DNA of 64,000 bases, from contig NC_054751.1 in assembly GCF_018143015.1 (NCBI RefSeq), positions 22,582,425 through 22,646,424 on the forward strand, given 5' to 3'. The translations under genes and the position numbers were made by a program. Positions 1 through 13,325 of the stretch are shown here, in pieces (position 1 is the stretch's first letter; each line of letters starts with the position of its first letter). This DNA is from Lytechinus variegatus (Eukaryota > Echinodermata > Echinoidea > Temnopleuroida > Toxopneustidae). The notes under the pieces were generated by a model that worked only from the letters and a program-made list of their open reading frames with translations, searched no databases and was not told the origin of the DNA.

Positions 1-330
1 CAAACTGATTAGTGAGGAGATTCCCCGGGTTAAAAGAACATTATTTCTTGGTGTAACTCTTGATTCAAAATAAACATGGAAATCACACATACTGAACAAT
101 ATATTTATAGAGAAGAAAATCCAGATAATTGTATTTTTACCAACTCATAAGTTACGAATGTTGTATTTTTCTAATTGTTAGTTTGGGGAAGTGCGTTCTG
201 TCTAATCAAAAGAATTGGTCACAAAACAAAATAAAATTGCAAGAATCATAGCTGGAGCAAACGCTACAACATGTATATCAAAAGTCAGTACAACAACAAT
301 ATCGGACTTTAAGGTTTTACGGATGCAGAG
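1..330 (+). pseudogene. Degenerate non-LTR retrotransposon (LINE) reverse transcriptase 3' part
   Basis: Plus-strand translation from base 1 reads through a block containing FLGVTLDSK, then an in-frame stop, then TWKSHI. This is the usual run near the C-terminal end of CR1/L2/Jockey-type reverse transcriptases (LG..LD.KL.W..HI). About 170 bases on, in another frame, KIARIIAGAN fits the following conserved block (QK.A.RII.GA). At least one stop and one frameshift lie between them, so this is a dead copy cut by the window edge. The assignment to non-LTR elements is from motif recognition; the clade is not resolved. The right limit is approximate, because no coding similarity is visible after about 330. 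Confidence 0.6.
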
Positions 331-1995
331 AGGGTGTTAACGGAAAAGAATCTTGCCATCCGTTTGAAACGTTATCCGTCCAGTGTGATTTAATTGTTCG
401 CCCATGCATTGTCTGGAGCGGATGAAACCGGGTGATGAAAACGGATGGAGCCACACCGATTGTGCTTGTCCGCTGTATCCGTTATGAATACTTATGTGTC
501 CGTCGGTCAGTGGGATCAGACCTTAAGCTGCTCACTTTAAAATACCTACCAGCGATTCACCGATTTTGCTAAGATGTTTGACACAAATCAAGATTTACAG
601 ACCCTTTTACAGATAAAATACACGCTCTTCTTCATTCGTACTTTTGCCAAGAAAAGAGCTGTGCATTTATGAATATAATATTCGTTTTATAGGTCCGGAA
701 AGTAGAACAGAGTATCTGATGACATCAGAAATGTATAATCTATAAATAATTTAAACAAATGAAAAATTTCCGTTCCCGATACTGAGGTGTTTGCTTTGTT
801 TCAGTGTGGGATTTTTTTATTTACGATTTATTAACTGTTTCATGTGACATAGTTGCCTTGTTTTTGTCGTCGTTGTTTTTCACTGTTTTCCTTTTTTTTG
901 TCTTCTTTGTATATGGAGCTCTCGCTACAAGATGTGCTGTCGGAGTCTTCACATCCTATATATTGTATATTTGTAAATATATTAATGTTAGTAATACTTA
1001 GGCTTTAATCTTATAATGAATTGAAATGATTCAGTAAATAATCATCTTTGTCCATTCTTCATTTCTAAAGAAAGTAGTACCCCATAGATTTCTAATAATT
1101 GAATTCGAGTAGATGATGAGGTATACCATGTTCCCTTTTAAAGTACATGATACAAAAGTTGAAATTTTGCTTTAAGTATTCTTAAAAACCCGGTGATGTC
1201 TTTAATCATATTTATACCGGAAAATGATGGCGAAACAATATAATTGTATCTGTTAAAAATGTGAAAATGTCTTAAATTGGTTTGCACTGAAATTTGCTAT
1301 GATTCAAGTTATTATGACATATTTTTTTCTGCATGACATCTGTATAGTAAAAATGTGACCTTGTGTTATTTTTGTGCTTCTATAAGACAAACAATAAAGA
1401 AATTTGACTGTGAATATATATTTAGGTGTAACATGTGTAACTGTTTCACGATAGGCACTCGTGTTATTATAGCCATAAACGAAGGTAGAGATTGACATAT
1501 ACACTATTTCTTAGGTAAATCACACGAAATTTATATAATCATGTTTTATATGAATTTATTATGCTAATTTATTCACACAGTCACATTGTTTGCTTCTGTT
1601 CACTAAATAAAGCTCCTACAAAGCTAATTTTTTGTGAAAATATTCCTTGTGACATGTTTAACAACTATAATTGAAAAAAAATCTGGTAGAAAAAAATCGA
1701 TTTATCATGTAACTTATTCTTAATGAAAAATCTTATGTATTTTTTTTTTCATTTCTAGTGCTTTTCGAAAAAAAAAATCATCGGGGACATTATTTCAATC
1801 ATAAATACCATAAAATCAAAGGACTGTTGTCAATAAAAGTCCATAATGTTGCCCACTTTCAAGCCCGCTTATGACAAATTTAGGGTTCAAAAGTTGCGCG
1901 AGACTTAAAGGTACAAAGACAGCGAGCGGCGCGGTCCAAAAAATTCACGAAAAATTTCGAGGCAGGGGGGGGGGGCCTCAAAATGAAACCACGTT
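331..1995. other. Intergenic, no gene recognised
   Basis: AT-rich sequence with only short chance ORFs on both strands. A G-rich patch near 1963-1977 precedes the MITE at 1996. No splice-bounded coding segment or RNA gene is visible. Confidence 0.5.
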
Positions 1996-2216
1996 CACTC
2001 TCAAAACAAATCAGTCAAAATGACTAGTTAATCGGGTCAACTGGGTGCAACTGTTATTCTATTCATATTTGGCTATTTTCTAGTCGTATTTTACTAGAAA
2101 ACCGTTATTTGTGAATAGAATATACTTCAGAAATGTGACTACACATAATCAGTTGCACCCATCAGCTGCATGACTACTAATCATCTAGTCAATATGACTG
2201 ATGCTCTTTAAGAGTG
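1996..2216. mobile_element. MITE-like hairpin element, ~220 bp
   Basis: The ends are inverted (CACTCTCAAA on the left, TTTAAGAGTG on the right). Subterminal segments mirror each other, including CAGTCAAAATGACTAG against CTAGTCAATATGACTG and GGGTGCAACTG against CAGTTGCACCC. The centre also folds (ATTCTATTCA against TGAATAGAAT). It has no coding capacity. A target duplication is not obvious, so the superfamily is left open. Confidence 0.6.
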
Positions 2217-3604
2217 TGTAAGTTAGGATTAGAGGAAATGACTGCTTCATTAAAAGGAAATATCAATCAACTTGTATGAAAAATCTTGTAACGAGATCTC
2301 ATCGCTCACGCCAGTCAAATATTCTCCAAACTTCCCTGATTAGACAAAGGAAATTCACTGATTGCCCTTCTAGGATAGATGAACATAAGATTTTAGTATT
2401 ATTGATAAAAAAAAACCGGCAGAGAATAGATTAGGAATGTTTACGCTGCTGAATAGATATGACGGATTTTTATTTTTTTTTTTTTGGGGGGAGGGGGCTA
2501 TGACGTACGGTTGATTCAAGACAACAGAAGATGTATCGAAAATGCCCATCAAATGACAATGAACAGCCAGTAGATCTTTTTAAATAATTATGGTGAAAAT
2601 GAACAGCAGCTTCTTCCTACGAAAAATTGCTAAATAATCGCTTTTCCAGAGTCCAGAACGAAACTGCTGTTTTTAGTAACCGATTTTCGAGGAAGACTGG
2701 TTGGTTGTTCATCATCACGAAGGTCATTTGTCAATATTCTTGAATCGATCGTGCGTTGTGGATGCGAAAACCCTTGATATTTTTCAGCAACTGTAAACAT
2801 TCTAAAAAGGTTTTTCTTGTGACTGAATGACTGGCATGTTCATTTGATGTAACTTGAGATAATCATCGTCAATCGTACCTTAAATAATATGATGAAATAA
2901 CATGATTTTTACACAAAAATGAGAAATGAATATGAAATAGATTATGAAAAGAACAATCTATTACATGATTTTTTTAATTCAATCTGCTGATTTAATTCCA
3001 ATCTTTTAGTTTAGTCAATTTTGAATACCCTTGATGTATTAAATATGTATTAAGTAATTCTTGATGAAAAATGTATATTTTTGATGGCATCTGATGAGCG
3101 TATAGTTTTGCACATCTTTTGAAAATAAAGAAAAATCCATCATTTTGTTACACACAATGAAAATGTAACCCTTTATTATACCAACTTTGGCTACAAATAT
3201 ATATATATATATCTTTATTAATATTGCGCATCGACTTTACCTTCAAAAAAGTAAGGCAAAAGTCCAATATTCAAAGTTTTGGGTAAATCAATTTACATGA
3301 TAGAAAGGATATAAAGAAGCTCAAGTGTGCTTTGCTCGATTAAGCTCTCTTAAAAAGGATGGCGATTCGAATTTGAGAACAGTTTTTCTCGGGCATATCT
3401 ATAGGAGTTCATTTCAATCGAGTGTAAATGGACTGTGTATTATTCTTCGATGATCTTTAACCTAGAATTCTACTCTGCTTTTATTAATTTGCTTCTCCTT
3501 CCCTGTGAGAGAACATAGACGCATGCAGGGATATTCGGTTTACATACTTGGCGTGAAGAGACTTTCGTCTGAGAGAGGGAAAACAAAAACATTAAAAGAT
3601 CAGC
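2217..3604. other. Intergenic, no gene recognised
   Basis: AT-rich sequence with a short (TA)n tract near 3197-3212. ORFs here have no domain-like composition. Nothing else is supported. Confidence 0.5.
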
Positions 3605-5640
3605 CTCTAACCAGGGGCGACGATCCTGGGGGAAGGGGGCACAGTGCCCCACTTTTTGAAGGAATGAAAACTGTGCCGTTGTAACGCAAAAAATTCCCTC
3701 ATAAGAACGTGTACTGTGCCCATTTTACCTGAGGAGGACCCGTTTTAAGTGTTACCAAGTGCCCTTTCTCATATTAGTGCCGATTTTAACAAAAAGCAAT
3801 TCCTCACGAACGTATTCTGTGCCCATTTTACCTGAGGAGGACCCGTTTTAAGTGTTACTAAGTGCCCTTTCTCTCATCAGTGCACCTTTTAACCCAGAAT
3901 AAGCGCCCCCCATGTTCTGGGCATCCCTGGACCTCACAGCCTTTGCAAAAAAAAAATGTTGACAGGAAGGCCAGCGTTTGCAATACTTTGGCAAATTCGT
4001 AAGAAGGGACAGCATCATTGGTTATGAAACAAGAAAACAACATTCTCGTTTTTGGATGTTACTACTTATGAAAGAAAACGCTTGTTTGACTTAAATTCAG
4101 ATTTATTTCCAACAGCTTGTAAGAATAATCACACTTGCCTTTAGTCTCATTAATCATGTGAGTGGGGTAGATACTTTTTTTTCTTTTTTTTCGGAAGAAA
4201 AGGTGCTTCTTTTTCGGATTTTCTGCATTTGCGCACCCCCACTTTGATCTTCGCTCCACCACCCTTGTCTATATAGCTGATTGTACTAACCTTCGTGAAA
4301 AGTAGTTATCTTTACTACCGTTACTACTACTATCATCATCATCATCATCTTCAACATAATTATCATGTCTGAATTAACATGTTTTATTCTTGGATAAAAA
4401 GCTATAATTATTGCAAGGAATTTTGTCTTGATAATATTTCATACTTTGTTTTGGCAAAATGGGTGGTTCAAAGAAAATTAAAATCCGATTGCAGACAAAT
4501 TTCTGTGGTAAAACATTCTTGCCACTCCATACCAAAATGTGAGTTCGCCTTTGTTATTTTATGGTCAATAGTATACTACATCTTTTCATTCAATCGTGTA
4601 TAACTATTCTTCGCGGAAGTGGTCTACGGTAATACACCGTATCACTACAACCATACAAACATTTAAACACCATGAGCGCCTTTTTAAAATGTTGTCTGCT
4701 AGGTTGACAGATCTGAAAACTTCTTTTATGTTGATTGTTCAAGAAACGCAAGTGTCTGTTTATACCGGTTCCATGACATTCGCTCCGGCGACAATTTCTC
4801 CGTTGCAAATTCCACACATTAATGCAATTACCAACGCTAACCCTGTATTTAACACTACATCCTATACTAACCTAAAACCCTAAATCTAACATAAAAACTT
4901 AGGGGCGGTGGAGCGAGGTTCAACATAAAAGTAGTAACATATAAAAATGAGAATATATATTTTTTTTACCAATGATGCTATTTCTTTATGGGAATTGCCA
5001 AAGTATTGTCCTACTCTCGGCATTTTTTTTGGCAATAGTAAGGTCTCTTATGTGAAATTGATCGATTTAAAATGTGTTTTCCAGAATCATATACATAATA
5101 GGAACACTTGTTCCAAAGGAAAAGGAAAGCCATCAGAACATTAACAGACGGAACATTTTTAGAAAAGTGGCATTTAATAAGGTAATAAGTAAATAAGGGC
5201 ATATTAAAGTAAATTTCATTGTAAAAAAAGTAGCCAAATGGACAAATCATAATTTGAAAGGGATTATGCGATTAAAGGATGCACTTGCATAAGGAAGCAG
5301 AACGATAAAGAAACCGGGTACTCATCGGGCACGAAAAAGAGCGGTTTTTAAGGACAACTTATCTGATATGAAGAACAGGCACCTATCAGAGGGCAAAGGG
5401 GCACTCGTTAACACAAAACGGGTCCTTTTCAGTTGAAAGGGGCATAGAACACGTTCGTGAGGTGGGCATTTTGGTAAAAATTGGCACTTGGTAGCATGTA
5501 AAACGGGTCGTCCTCAGGTGAAAGGGGCACAGTACACATTCTTGAGGGGGCATTTTTCTTGCGTATAAAGGGCACTTTACAGTGTTTCAAAAAGTGGGGC
5601 TACTGTGCCCGCACCCTCAGGATCACCACCCCTGGCCTAG
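3605..5640. mobile_element. Foldback element with ~450-700-bp inverted arms
   Basis: The left arm begins near 3609 with CCAGGGGCGACGATCCTGGG followed by a GGGGGCACAGTGCCCC block. The reverse complement of bases ending near 5638 reads the same with a few substitutions. The arms continue inward: the motif GTGCCCATTTTACCTGAGGA at 3716 and 3826 recurs inverted near 5500-5530. A block around 3970-4030 (CAATACTTTGGCAA, then AGCATCATTGGT) recurs inverted at 4965-5020. Each arm contains a tandem duplication of the ACCCGTTTTAAGTGTTAC block. The central 4.1-4.9 kb holds no transposase. A non-autonomous foldback element, possibly several nested insertions. Confidence 0.6.
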
Positions 5641-7713
5641 CATGTTCCAAAGGGCTCACATAATCAATTTAGAATAGATTTAGAAAAAAGAATAATCTCA
5701 AATTTATTGTACTGTAATATTCCATTCCCATTCATTCGTGAACTCATGAAATATAAAGATGTAAGAAGATAATGAAGAGTTGATTTTTTAGTCAATAGAT
5801 TATCTCATTCGTGTTTCATGACACATAACACACAATGATTTATTACATTTCAGCTCTCATACACTTGTGATGAAAATTAAATGTTTTCTAATTATAACCA
5901 TCATTTGTTTAATTATACATTATAACACAAAATAATCATTCAAAGGGAATACATCGAAATATATATATATTCATTTATTTAATAAATATTATCAAGTATT
6001 TAGAAATTATTCACTGGTATATTATAATGAATTTATGTTTTCAATTAGTTATTAAATTACAGAAAGCCATGATGACTATGATTTGAAATGATAATAATTA
6101 CACAGCACAAAAATTTTTATCAAGTATGTCACAAAGTACTTTTAGGGCAAAAATATTACAGAATAAGAGAGAAAGAGAGAGGGTGATGAAATGTGTGTTG
6201 CAGAATCAACTTGCTGCAGTTGAATTTATGTAACACACTTTCAAGTAAAAAAGAGAAAGCCTTAGCACACTGTGAACTAACTTACTCTATAGTGTGACCC
6301 ACAAAAACTGTTTTCAGAGATGAGATAGATTTCACAATTATTTAATATGTTTTTAGTATGAATTTGATACTTATGGCAAACGTGGAATCTCATCTTTAAT
6401 TTGAGACCAACAGCTTATCAAATCATTCACGCATGGCAGGTTACAGACAATAAATATTAAGGCCTATCAGAAACAATTTGCGCAGAAACTCAAGTGTTAA
6501 TCTTAATCCACATTCAGGATGCCAACATGATGTTCATTCGACCCAACCCAACATTCGAAAATATTTTAATTTGATATTTTTCACTTATATTTTAACACAC
6601 GATACACGCGTGACCCCTCATTCCAGGAATCAGCGAGAAAAACTTAACAAAGAATGCAAAATAAATGCTAATTAGTCAATTGTCAAATAAACACGGCTGT
6701 CGTGTCAAGAATCAATCTTGTCAAATTCTTCTGCGCAAACTGATTTTGACATTGAAATTTTAAAACTCGTCTCGCTCGTTAATGCGAGAACTGTTCGTCG
6801 CATATTAGGTATCACATGTAGAGGAATAATTGAATTATACGAAGATGTAAATGACATATCATAATTAATTTGCCTTTGAAGAAAGAATATGTGGGAAACC
6901 CTATTTCCTTTTTTTTTCTGGGACACACTGTATACTACTGTAAATACACGACTCTATAAACTATATATTAAATGTCATTGTTAAGATATCGAATACCGAA
7001 CAAATAATATCATGTATCATTAGATCATAAAATTGAAACTCGGTGGAATAGCATATGGTATAAAAATTGGCCCTTTATAGTGATAGGAATTTAAGAAGGT
7101 TTATTGTGTGTGAGGTAGGTTTCAGTTTTTATCATTGCTCATTTCTAACAAACTTATATTCCATACAATAGACATATGTCAATCAATTTAGCAATTAAAG
7201 TAAAGCAATAAATGCAATATAAAAATTTAGATTACAAATTATAAATTTGAAAACAAAATAGGTTAAGGGCATGGGAAGGTATATGTGCACATCGGTTAAA
7301 TATCATTTTCCGGCACATATTTTCCACTATTCGACTTGTAAGCAGTAATGTCAGAAGTATTGTCAACAATATTCTTTTTATTTCATTAGGGCCCAGAGAA
7401 GACAATATGCATGAAGGACAAATAAAGAACATGAAGATATTATTGTTCGTTATTCATTTTACCGAGAGAACTTCGGAGGGAAAAAAACAATTAAAGAAAA
7501 ACAGAAAATCATGAATTTCAAAATGAGATAAATCACATGGTACTACAATAATGAACAGAAAAGCCTCCCACCATCAAGTCTTGATGCAAGTGTTGAAACT
7601 GAATGAAAATGTGTAAATTTGATTATCTCAAAAAACCATGGAGACCCAATGTAAAAATAAAATAAGAAGTACCTTTGTTCGGTACTTGTTTTAACATGAA
7701 GCACTTGCATCGT
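5641..7713. other. Intergenic, downstream flank of FPGS
   Basis: AT-rich sequence, with a short GA-rich tract near 6165-6185. No exon, RNA gene or structured repeat could be supported. Confidence 0.5.
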
Positions 7714-7719
7714 TTTATT
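7714..7719 (-). promoter_or_regulatory. Poly(A) signal of FPGS
   Basis: On the minus strand AATAAA lies 25 nt past the FPGS stop codon (TGA at 7746-7744). This is the first canonical signal after the stop and implies a very short 3' UTR. A second AATAAA-like run near 7650 could act as an alternative. Confidence 0.6.
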
Positions 7720-7743
7720 CTCGATATTCATATACTATGAATA

Positions 7744-8072
7744 TCAATATTTGATATTTTCGAGCATATTTGGTTGGATTACATGAATAACCGATCCTAC
7801 GATGAAGTTACTGCCGGTGACCAGAACCTGAAGATGGTCAGCTTCTTGCATGAATCCTTCCCCATATGGCAATTCAGCCGTCTCCTTACCATCTTTTTCA
7901 AGACGAGAACCTAAAATCCATTGAAGAGCTGCTGTAGCAGAAGATGTTATTTTGAAGATTGGTGATTGACCGGAGACTGAATTGCACATTTCAGCTTGAA
8001 GCTTCTTGAAGGTTGCTAGATGCTGCTGGCATTTCATCAACTGATCATCCAACGAGTCATTGGATTTGTAAT
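7744..8072 (-). CDS. FPGS: FPGS exon 12 (last coding exon)
   Basis: Residues 441-548 and stop. The acceptor is CACAG before 8072, with the first two bases completing the Asp codon split after exon 11. It contains the segment [16 protein letters not shown], which corresponds to the conserved HVLVTGS..LVGGVL end of FPGS. It ends TGA at 7744-7746. Confidence 0.93.
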
Positions 8073-11000
8073 CTGTGTAAGTTTTACAATAAATGAAACT
8101 CTTGGTGTTTTTTTTTTTAAAAAAAAACGCTTTATTGAAAGCAGATACGATGAAGGATTCTAAAGAAATATCTTTATAGTATTGTGATATTTTTGTTTAA
8201 CTCTCCATCATGAAAAGCGAATGTCATATTGGCTGCGGGGGCTTCAGACCGCACCTTTTTTTCTAAACAATGTCCAAAAACGTAAAAATGACCATCTGAT
8301 TGTGATTTTTTTGCTTGCTCAGCACCCTCAATTTCGGGTCAGCCCCCGCACTTACAAAACGAAACATATAGATCTGTCCATTCTTGTCGTGTTTACTTCT
8401 AATCCAAGTCAAGACGCATTGAAATAAAACAACTAAAATAGATCAACAGGTGATGACCTACCTCTTACTTCATTTTCTTGATATTCTACAGTCCTCATTA
8501 CAGAGAAAACTACAGCATCAAATCCGTATTCCTGAATAATGAAATAGATGGAAAATGTGGTAAAATTAAATTGGCATTTTCCTAAAAAGAAATCATTTAT
8601 TTTCTGTTGAATTTTAAGATTATAGCTAAAGAAATAGAAATTTACTAAAATTCATCAGGGTAAATGCAAAATGTTATGTGTTCTTCTTTGATTTCTTTAT
8701 ACGCAAGGCCCGATATATTTCGTTCAATCCTAAATTTTTTCACCCTATTTTAATTCAGTAAATACTTCGATATATTTTTCAAAATACATATTTTCAGTCA
8801 CAACTCTTGCGCCGAATAAATGCATCAGTAAATTTTGAAGATATTTTCATTATACAGTAAGTAAAGTAAGGACAAACATCAAGTAGAATAATTCATATTT
8901 AAGGGCCCATAGACGCGCATCCGCCTCATGAATGAGAGGTGATGAATTCGATTCCTGACCGAGTCATAACAAACAAGAGATGGTATCCTCAGGCCATCAT
9001 GCATGCTAGGAACTCTAGATTTAGAATATAGAGGGTCAATGATAACATGTTATGCAGAGCGATCAGATAGGGCGGTTTCACAACTTACCCTGGGTAAATG
9101 ACGTTATTATTGTCACTATTTGAATATGTGCAGATTTCGACAAACGTAATTAACATGATTAAAATGAATGAAAGTAACGTACCACAAGTGGTGGCATGAT
9201 GTTGTAGGCATTTCTATCTCCTCCTAGATTAAAGATAAGTATTTTCTTGACAACTCCTTGGATCGTCTTTGCCTCATTTGATGCTTCTTCGTCAAACCAA
9301 TTCTTACAGAATGCGACACTATCCTTGGTATGGGCATTGTCAATATAGTAAGTCACTCCAGGTTTTCGGATTGTTTGGTTACGTCCCGGCCACTTAGCTA
9401 ACGCGAATCCTGAATAAAACATACAAATCATAAATCACCATAATCAGTAAATAATTTATTCTCAAGAGTATCAGTAACTGATTTATTAATAATGAGAAAT
9501 AAAACGGTACAATTCATTTTTTTACGCATTAAAAGTGTTTTTCAGCAAAACCCTCCGCACCCAAATCCCCGCCAATTATCATCTTGCATACTCTACACTA
9601 TAATTCTATCTTTATTTCAATCTCAATTCACGGCAGAAAAATGGAGCCATTAATTTAGTATCATTTCAAAACTATTCAACATGCTCAGTGCCAACAATTT
9701 CAAGTAATGAACAAAAATTAAGTTCATTAAATCGGATAACGAATACTCGTTACTATGTTATACAAATTTGAATCAATGAATCATGAATGAAGTAATAATC
9801 ACCTTGTAGGAATTCGTCTGGGATTACAAACGGCGTCGCACTGGGAACATTGCATTCATTGATATTATCACCGTTGATCGCACAGTCATCAATAGTTGAT
9901 TTTATTACTGCAAATAAAGATATATTAGTGAAAAATTTTCTTCAAAATATATCAGTAGGCCTGATTGTATATATTTTAAATAATAATCTTCATCCTAACG
10001 ATAAACATACTTTGTACACAAGGCTATACACAAGGTTAGAATTTAGCCAACACCAAGAATTTCGATATTTCTGACCTTGTGGCAAGGTCTGAGACTTCAA
10101 TATTTCCGACCCCGAGGCCAAAGCCAAGGACTTCAATATTTCCGACCCCGTGGCCAAGGTCAAGGCTAAGGACTTCAATATTTCTGACACCGAGGCCAAG
10201 CCCAAGTCTAAGGACTTCAATATTTCCGACCCCGTGGCCAAGGCCAAGGCCAAGGACTTCAATATTTCCGACCCCGAGGCCAAAACCAAGTCTAAGGACT
10301 TCAATATTTCCGACCCCGTGGCCAAGGCCAAGTCCAAGGCCAAGGCTAAAGACCTCAATATTTCTGACGCCGAGGACAAGGCTAAGGACTTCAATATTTC
10401 TGACACCGAGGACAAGGCCAAGGCTAAGGACTTCAATATTTCTAACACCGAGGATAAGGCCAAGGACTTCAATATTTCCGACCCCGAGGCTAAGGTCAAT
10501 TTCTAACATGACAACAGTAGGCCTACAGTTTTTTTTATTAATGTTTAAGGGGAATTTTTGAATTAATGAACATAAATAGTCGTGGATTCATTACTTTTAA
10601 AATGGGGTGCATTTCGTTCCAAAAAATTTACAAGCGAAAGAAAAAAGTTTCCTGAAAAAAAATTACACCCCTAAACAAAAGTTATCACTCCCAACTGAAG
10701 GCATGTTGGGCTTATCTCCATTCTCTCTTTTCCTCTTTATTTTCGGAATCATTGTAATATTCCTTCGAATTTGTTGGAGGAAATAACGTCCGCTGGTCTG
10801 ATGTAAGCAATGCGTTACCATTAGGTTCTTTATAGATAGAGAGCATCTAAAATGGGATTTTTGATTTGGAATATTGTTGCCGTCTTTGACAAATAATAGA
10901 AATTAATCATATTGATTATTCAATAAAACTGTTAGATATCAAGAGTATCTTTAATTGGACGGAATGTCTGCTTTTTATAAACGCATTCTTTAATACCTTG

Positions 11001-12905
11001 GAACTGAACTCTCTCTGGATGTTTCTCCTCGAGCCATGTTTTAGTTAGCTGAACAGCCAAAGCAGCATTACATCGTTGGTGTTTTCCAGCGAGGCCTAAC
11101 TGGACACTGTCGCCATTAAATTCATAAGCACTCAGTGGAGGGCATAGTTGTAACGTCGTCTGAATAGAAGGGAATGATAATTTACTGTTTTTGATCAAGG
11201 GTATTGATATGCAACACACCTAAATTGATTGATTTAAGTCATTAACATGTAAAAGATATCATGGAAGACATATCAGATTCTAGTGTTTGACAATAAATGA
11301 CGTTCGGTATTATCTTAGAACAGTAGTGGAATACTAATTAAAGTGCAAAGTAAAGAAATTGGCATAATGTACCGTGTCCCCATGATAAACAAATCCTTCT
11401 CATATAGATCATACAAATTTTACCGAAGATTCATTCACATTTAAGTGTATACATTTTAAAAGCCCAATCAGATCACCAATGTTACAAGACCAATTTTCAC
11501 ACAAATTACAAAATTATTTTATCTGAATTGAGAATATTTTATTCTTAACTAATTCAGCAGTCTATCAAAGAGATCGTACTTGGATTCGCTATATTCAAAT
11601 AAAATAAATTCATTGTATTTGATACTTAAGAAAAGATTAATGAATTGGATGGCGCTCAAAGACAATAAAGATTTATTTCAAATCATGTTTAAAATGTTAT
11701 ACCACGTTTGGTCTTGATAACCAATATTGTCTTAATCTTCAAGTATTTTTACTTTATTTATGGTGTCCATTGTATCAAATAACTTTGTTTTTCACGTATA
11801 TTGTTTTTCAAAGCTCAATTCGATGTTTACGTTTGTTAAATACAGGCCTTTGATAATTCTACTATATGTGACTTACATTTCGTTCATTTGCTCTATTAAT
11901 AAGTACTTCCATTGCTTCCTCCCTCTGAGGAACTGTAAAGGCAGGTCGACCATCCTGAAGAAAAAATTCTTGTAAGAATATGAAGTCTAAAAAAATTATC
12001 TCTATTCCTTCTCACTTTCCCTTTCTCTCCCTGTCTCACCGTAGGTTATCAATGTATTTCTCCTAATTTGTTCACTTATATATGTCATTTGCGTTAGAGG
12101 ACATTTTCACCCCCAAAAAAAGTTAATCAAAAAAATAATAATGAAAAGATAAATATCTAACAAGCATAACACTGAAAATTTAATCAAAATTAGATGTAAA
12201 ATAAGAAAGTTATGACATTTTAAACTTCGCTTAATTCCACAAAACAGTTCTGCTTATATCCTGGTCGGTACTGAGGAGACTGATGACGTCATCCACTCCC
12301 TATTTCTTTTGTATTTGATTATATGAAATATGAATATTGTAATTTTCTTCTCATTGTCAATTGAAACAATGATTAATTCCTCCCTGCAAATTGTGGAATT
12401 AGCATTTTTTATATTTTAGGGTACAGTCAAGTTGGTTCTTATTGTCAAACCTGTAAAAAGAATGAAATATTGTATAGTTCAAACAGTAAAAAAAAAGAAA
12501 AAAAAATCGTGAGGGACATCATCGATTGTCTCATTTGCATGTCACTGAGTTGTGCATATCACTGTAAAAATAAAAACATCTTTCTTATTTTACATCCGAT
12601 ATATGAAATTGTCAGCGTTATGCTGGTTTGACTTTATTTTTCAGGGGTAGACTTGACCTAAAAAAAACCAACATAACATTATAATATCAAGCACTATCAT
12701 CACGACCCCTTTCAATATCATTATTCGAAGAAACTAATAATTTAAGTAAATAAAAATGTAAATTTACCTTAAATATACCCGCTTTATGCCAGGCAATTTC
12801 AGCCAGTGTGTTGCCGAGAAGAGAGGCATGTTCAATGGCAAGGGAAGAAACTCCAGTAACAATCGGAGACCTGCAGAGGAAATGTGTTAAAGTTAAGAGG
12901 AAGAA

Positions 12906-12965
<60 letters not shown>

Positions 12966-13264
12966 ACGAGTAGTGCAGGTACTCATCATTTAGTGTATAT
13001 AAACTTGGAAGACAGAAATAACGACGAGTGAGACGTAGCTCTCAGGTTTCCTTTTTTTTATTACAAGCTTTTGGCCATCATCGGCCTTCGTCAGGCCTAC
13101 AAGAAAGGAAATCAGGAGTGAACATGGTATGTACACACACACACATATATATATATATATAAATAATGTATAGTACTACAGAATTACGCTTAGGAGTTTT
13201 AGGTTCGATTATGATTAACATTTATAATTATTTACTTATTTAACGTAATTTTATTGCGATCTCT

Positions 13265-13325
<61 letters not shown>

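Noticed and set aside
4596..4883. 95-codon ORF in the centre of the 3605-5640 foldback
   Set aside because: Overlaps an opposite-strand ORF over a low-complexity repeat centre; no domain or start context.
10036..10561. Overlapping long ORFs of 118-169 codons on both strands
   Set aside because: They are frame-open minisatellite units inside an FPGS intron; no splice sites or conserved domain.
12687..12993. ORFs containing YIYIYIYI runs
   Set aside because: Read-through of the (TA)n tract. Only 12768-12870 on the minus strand is genuine (FPGS exon 6).
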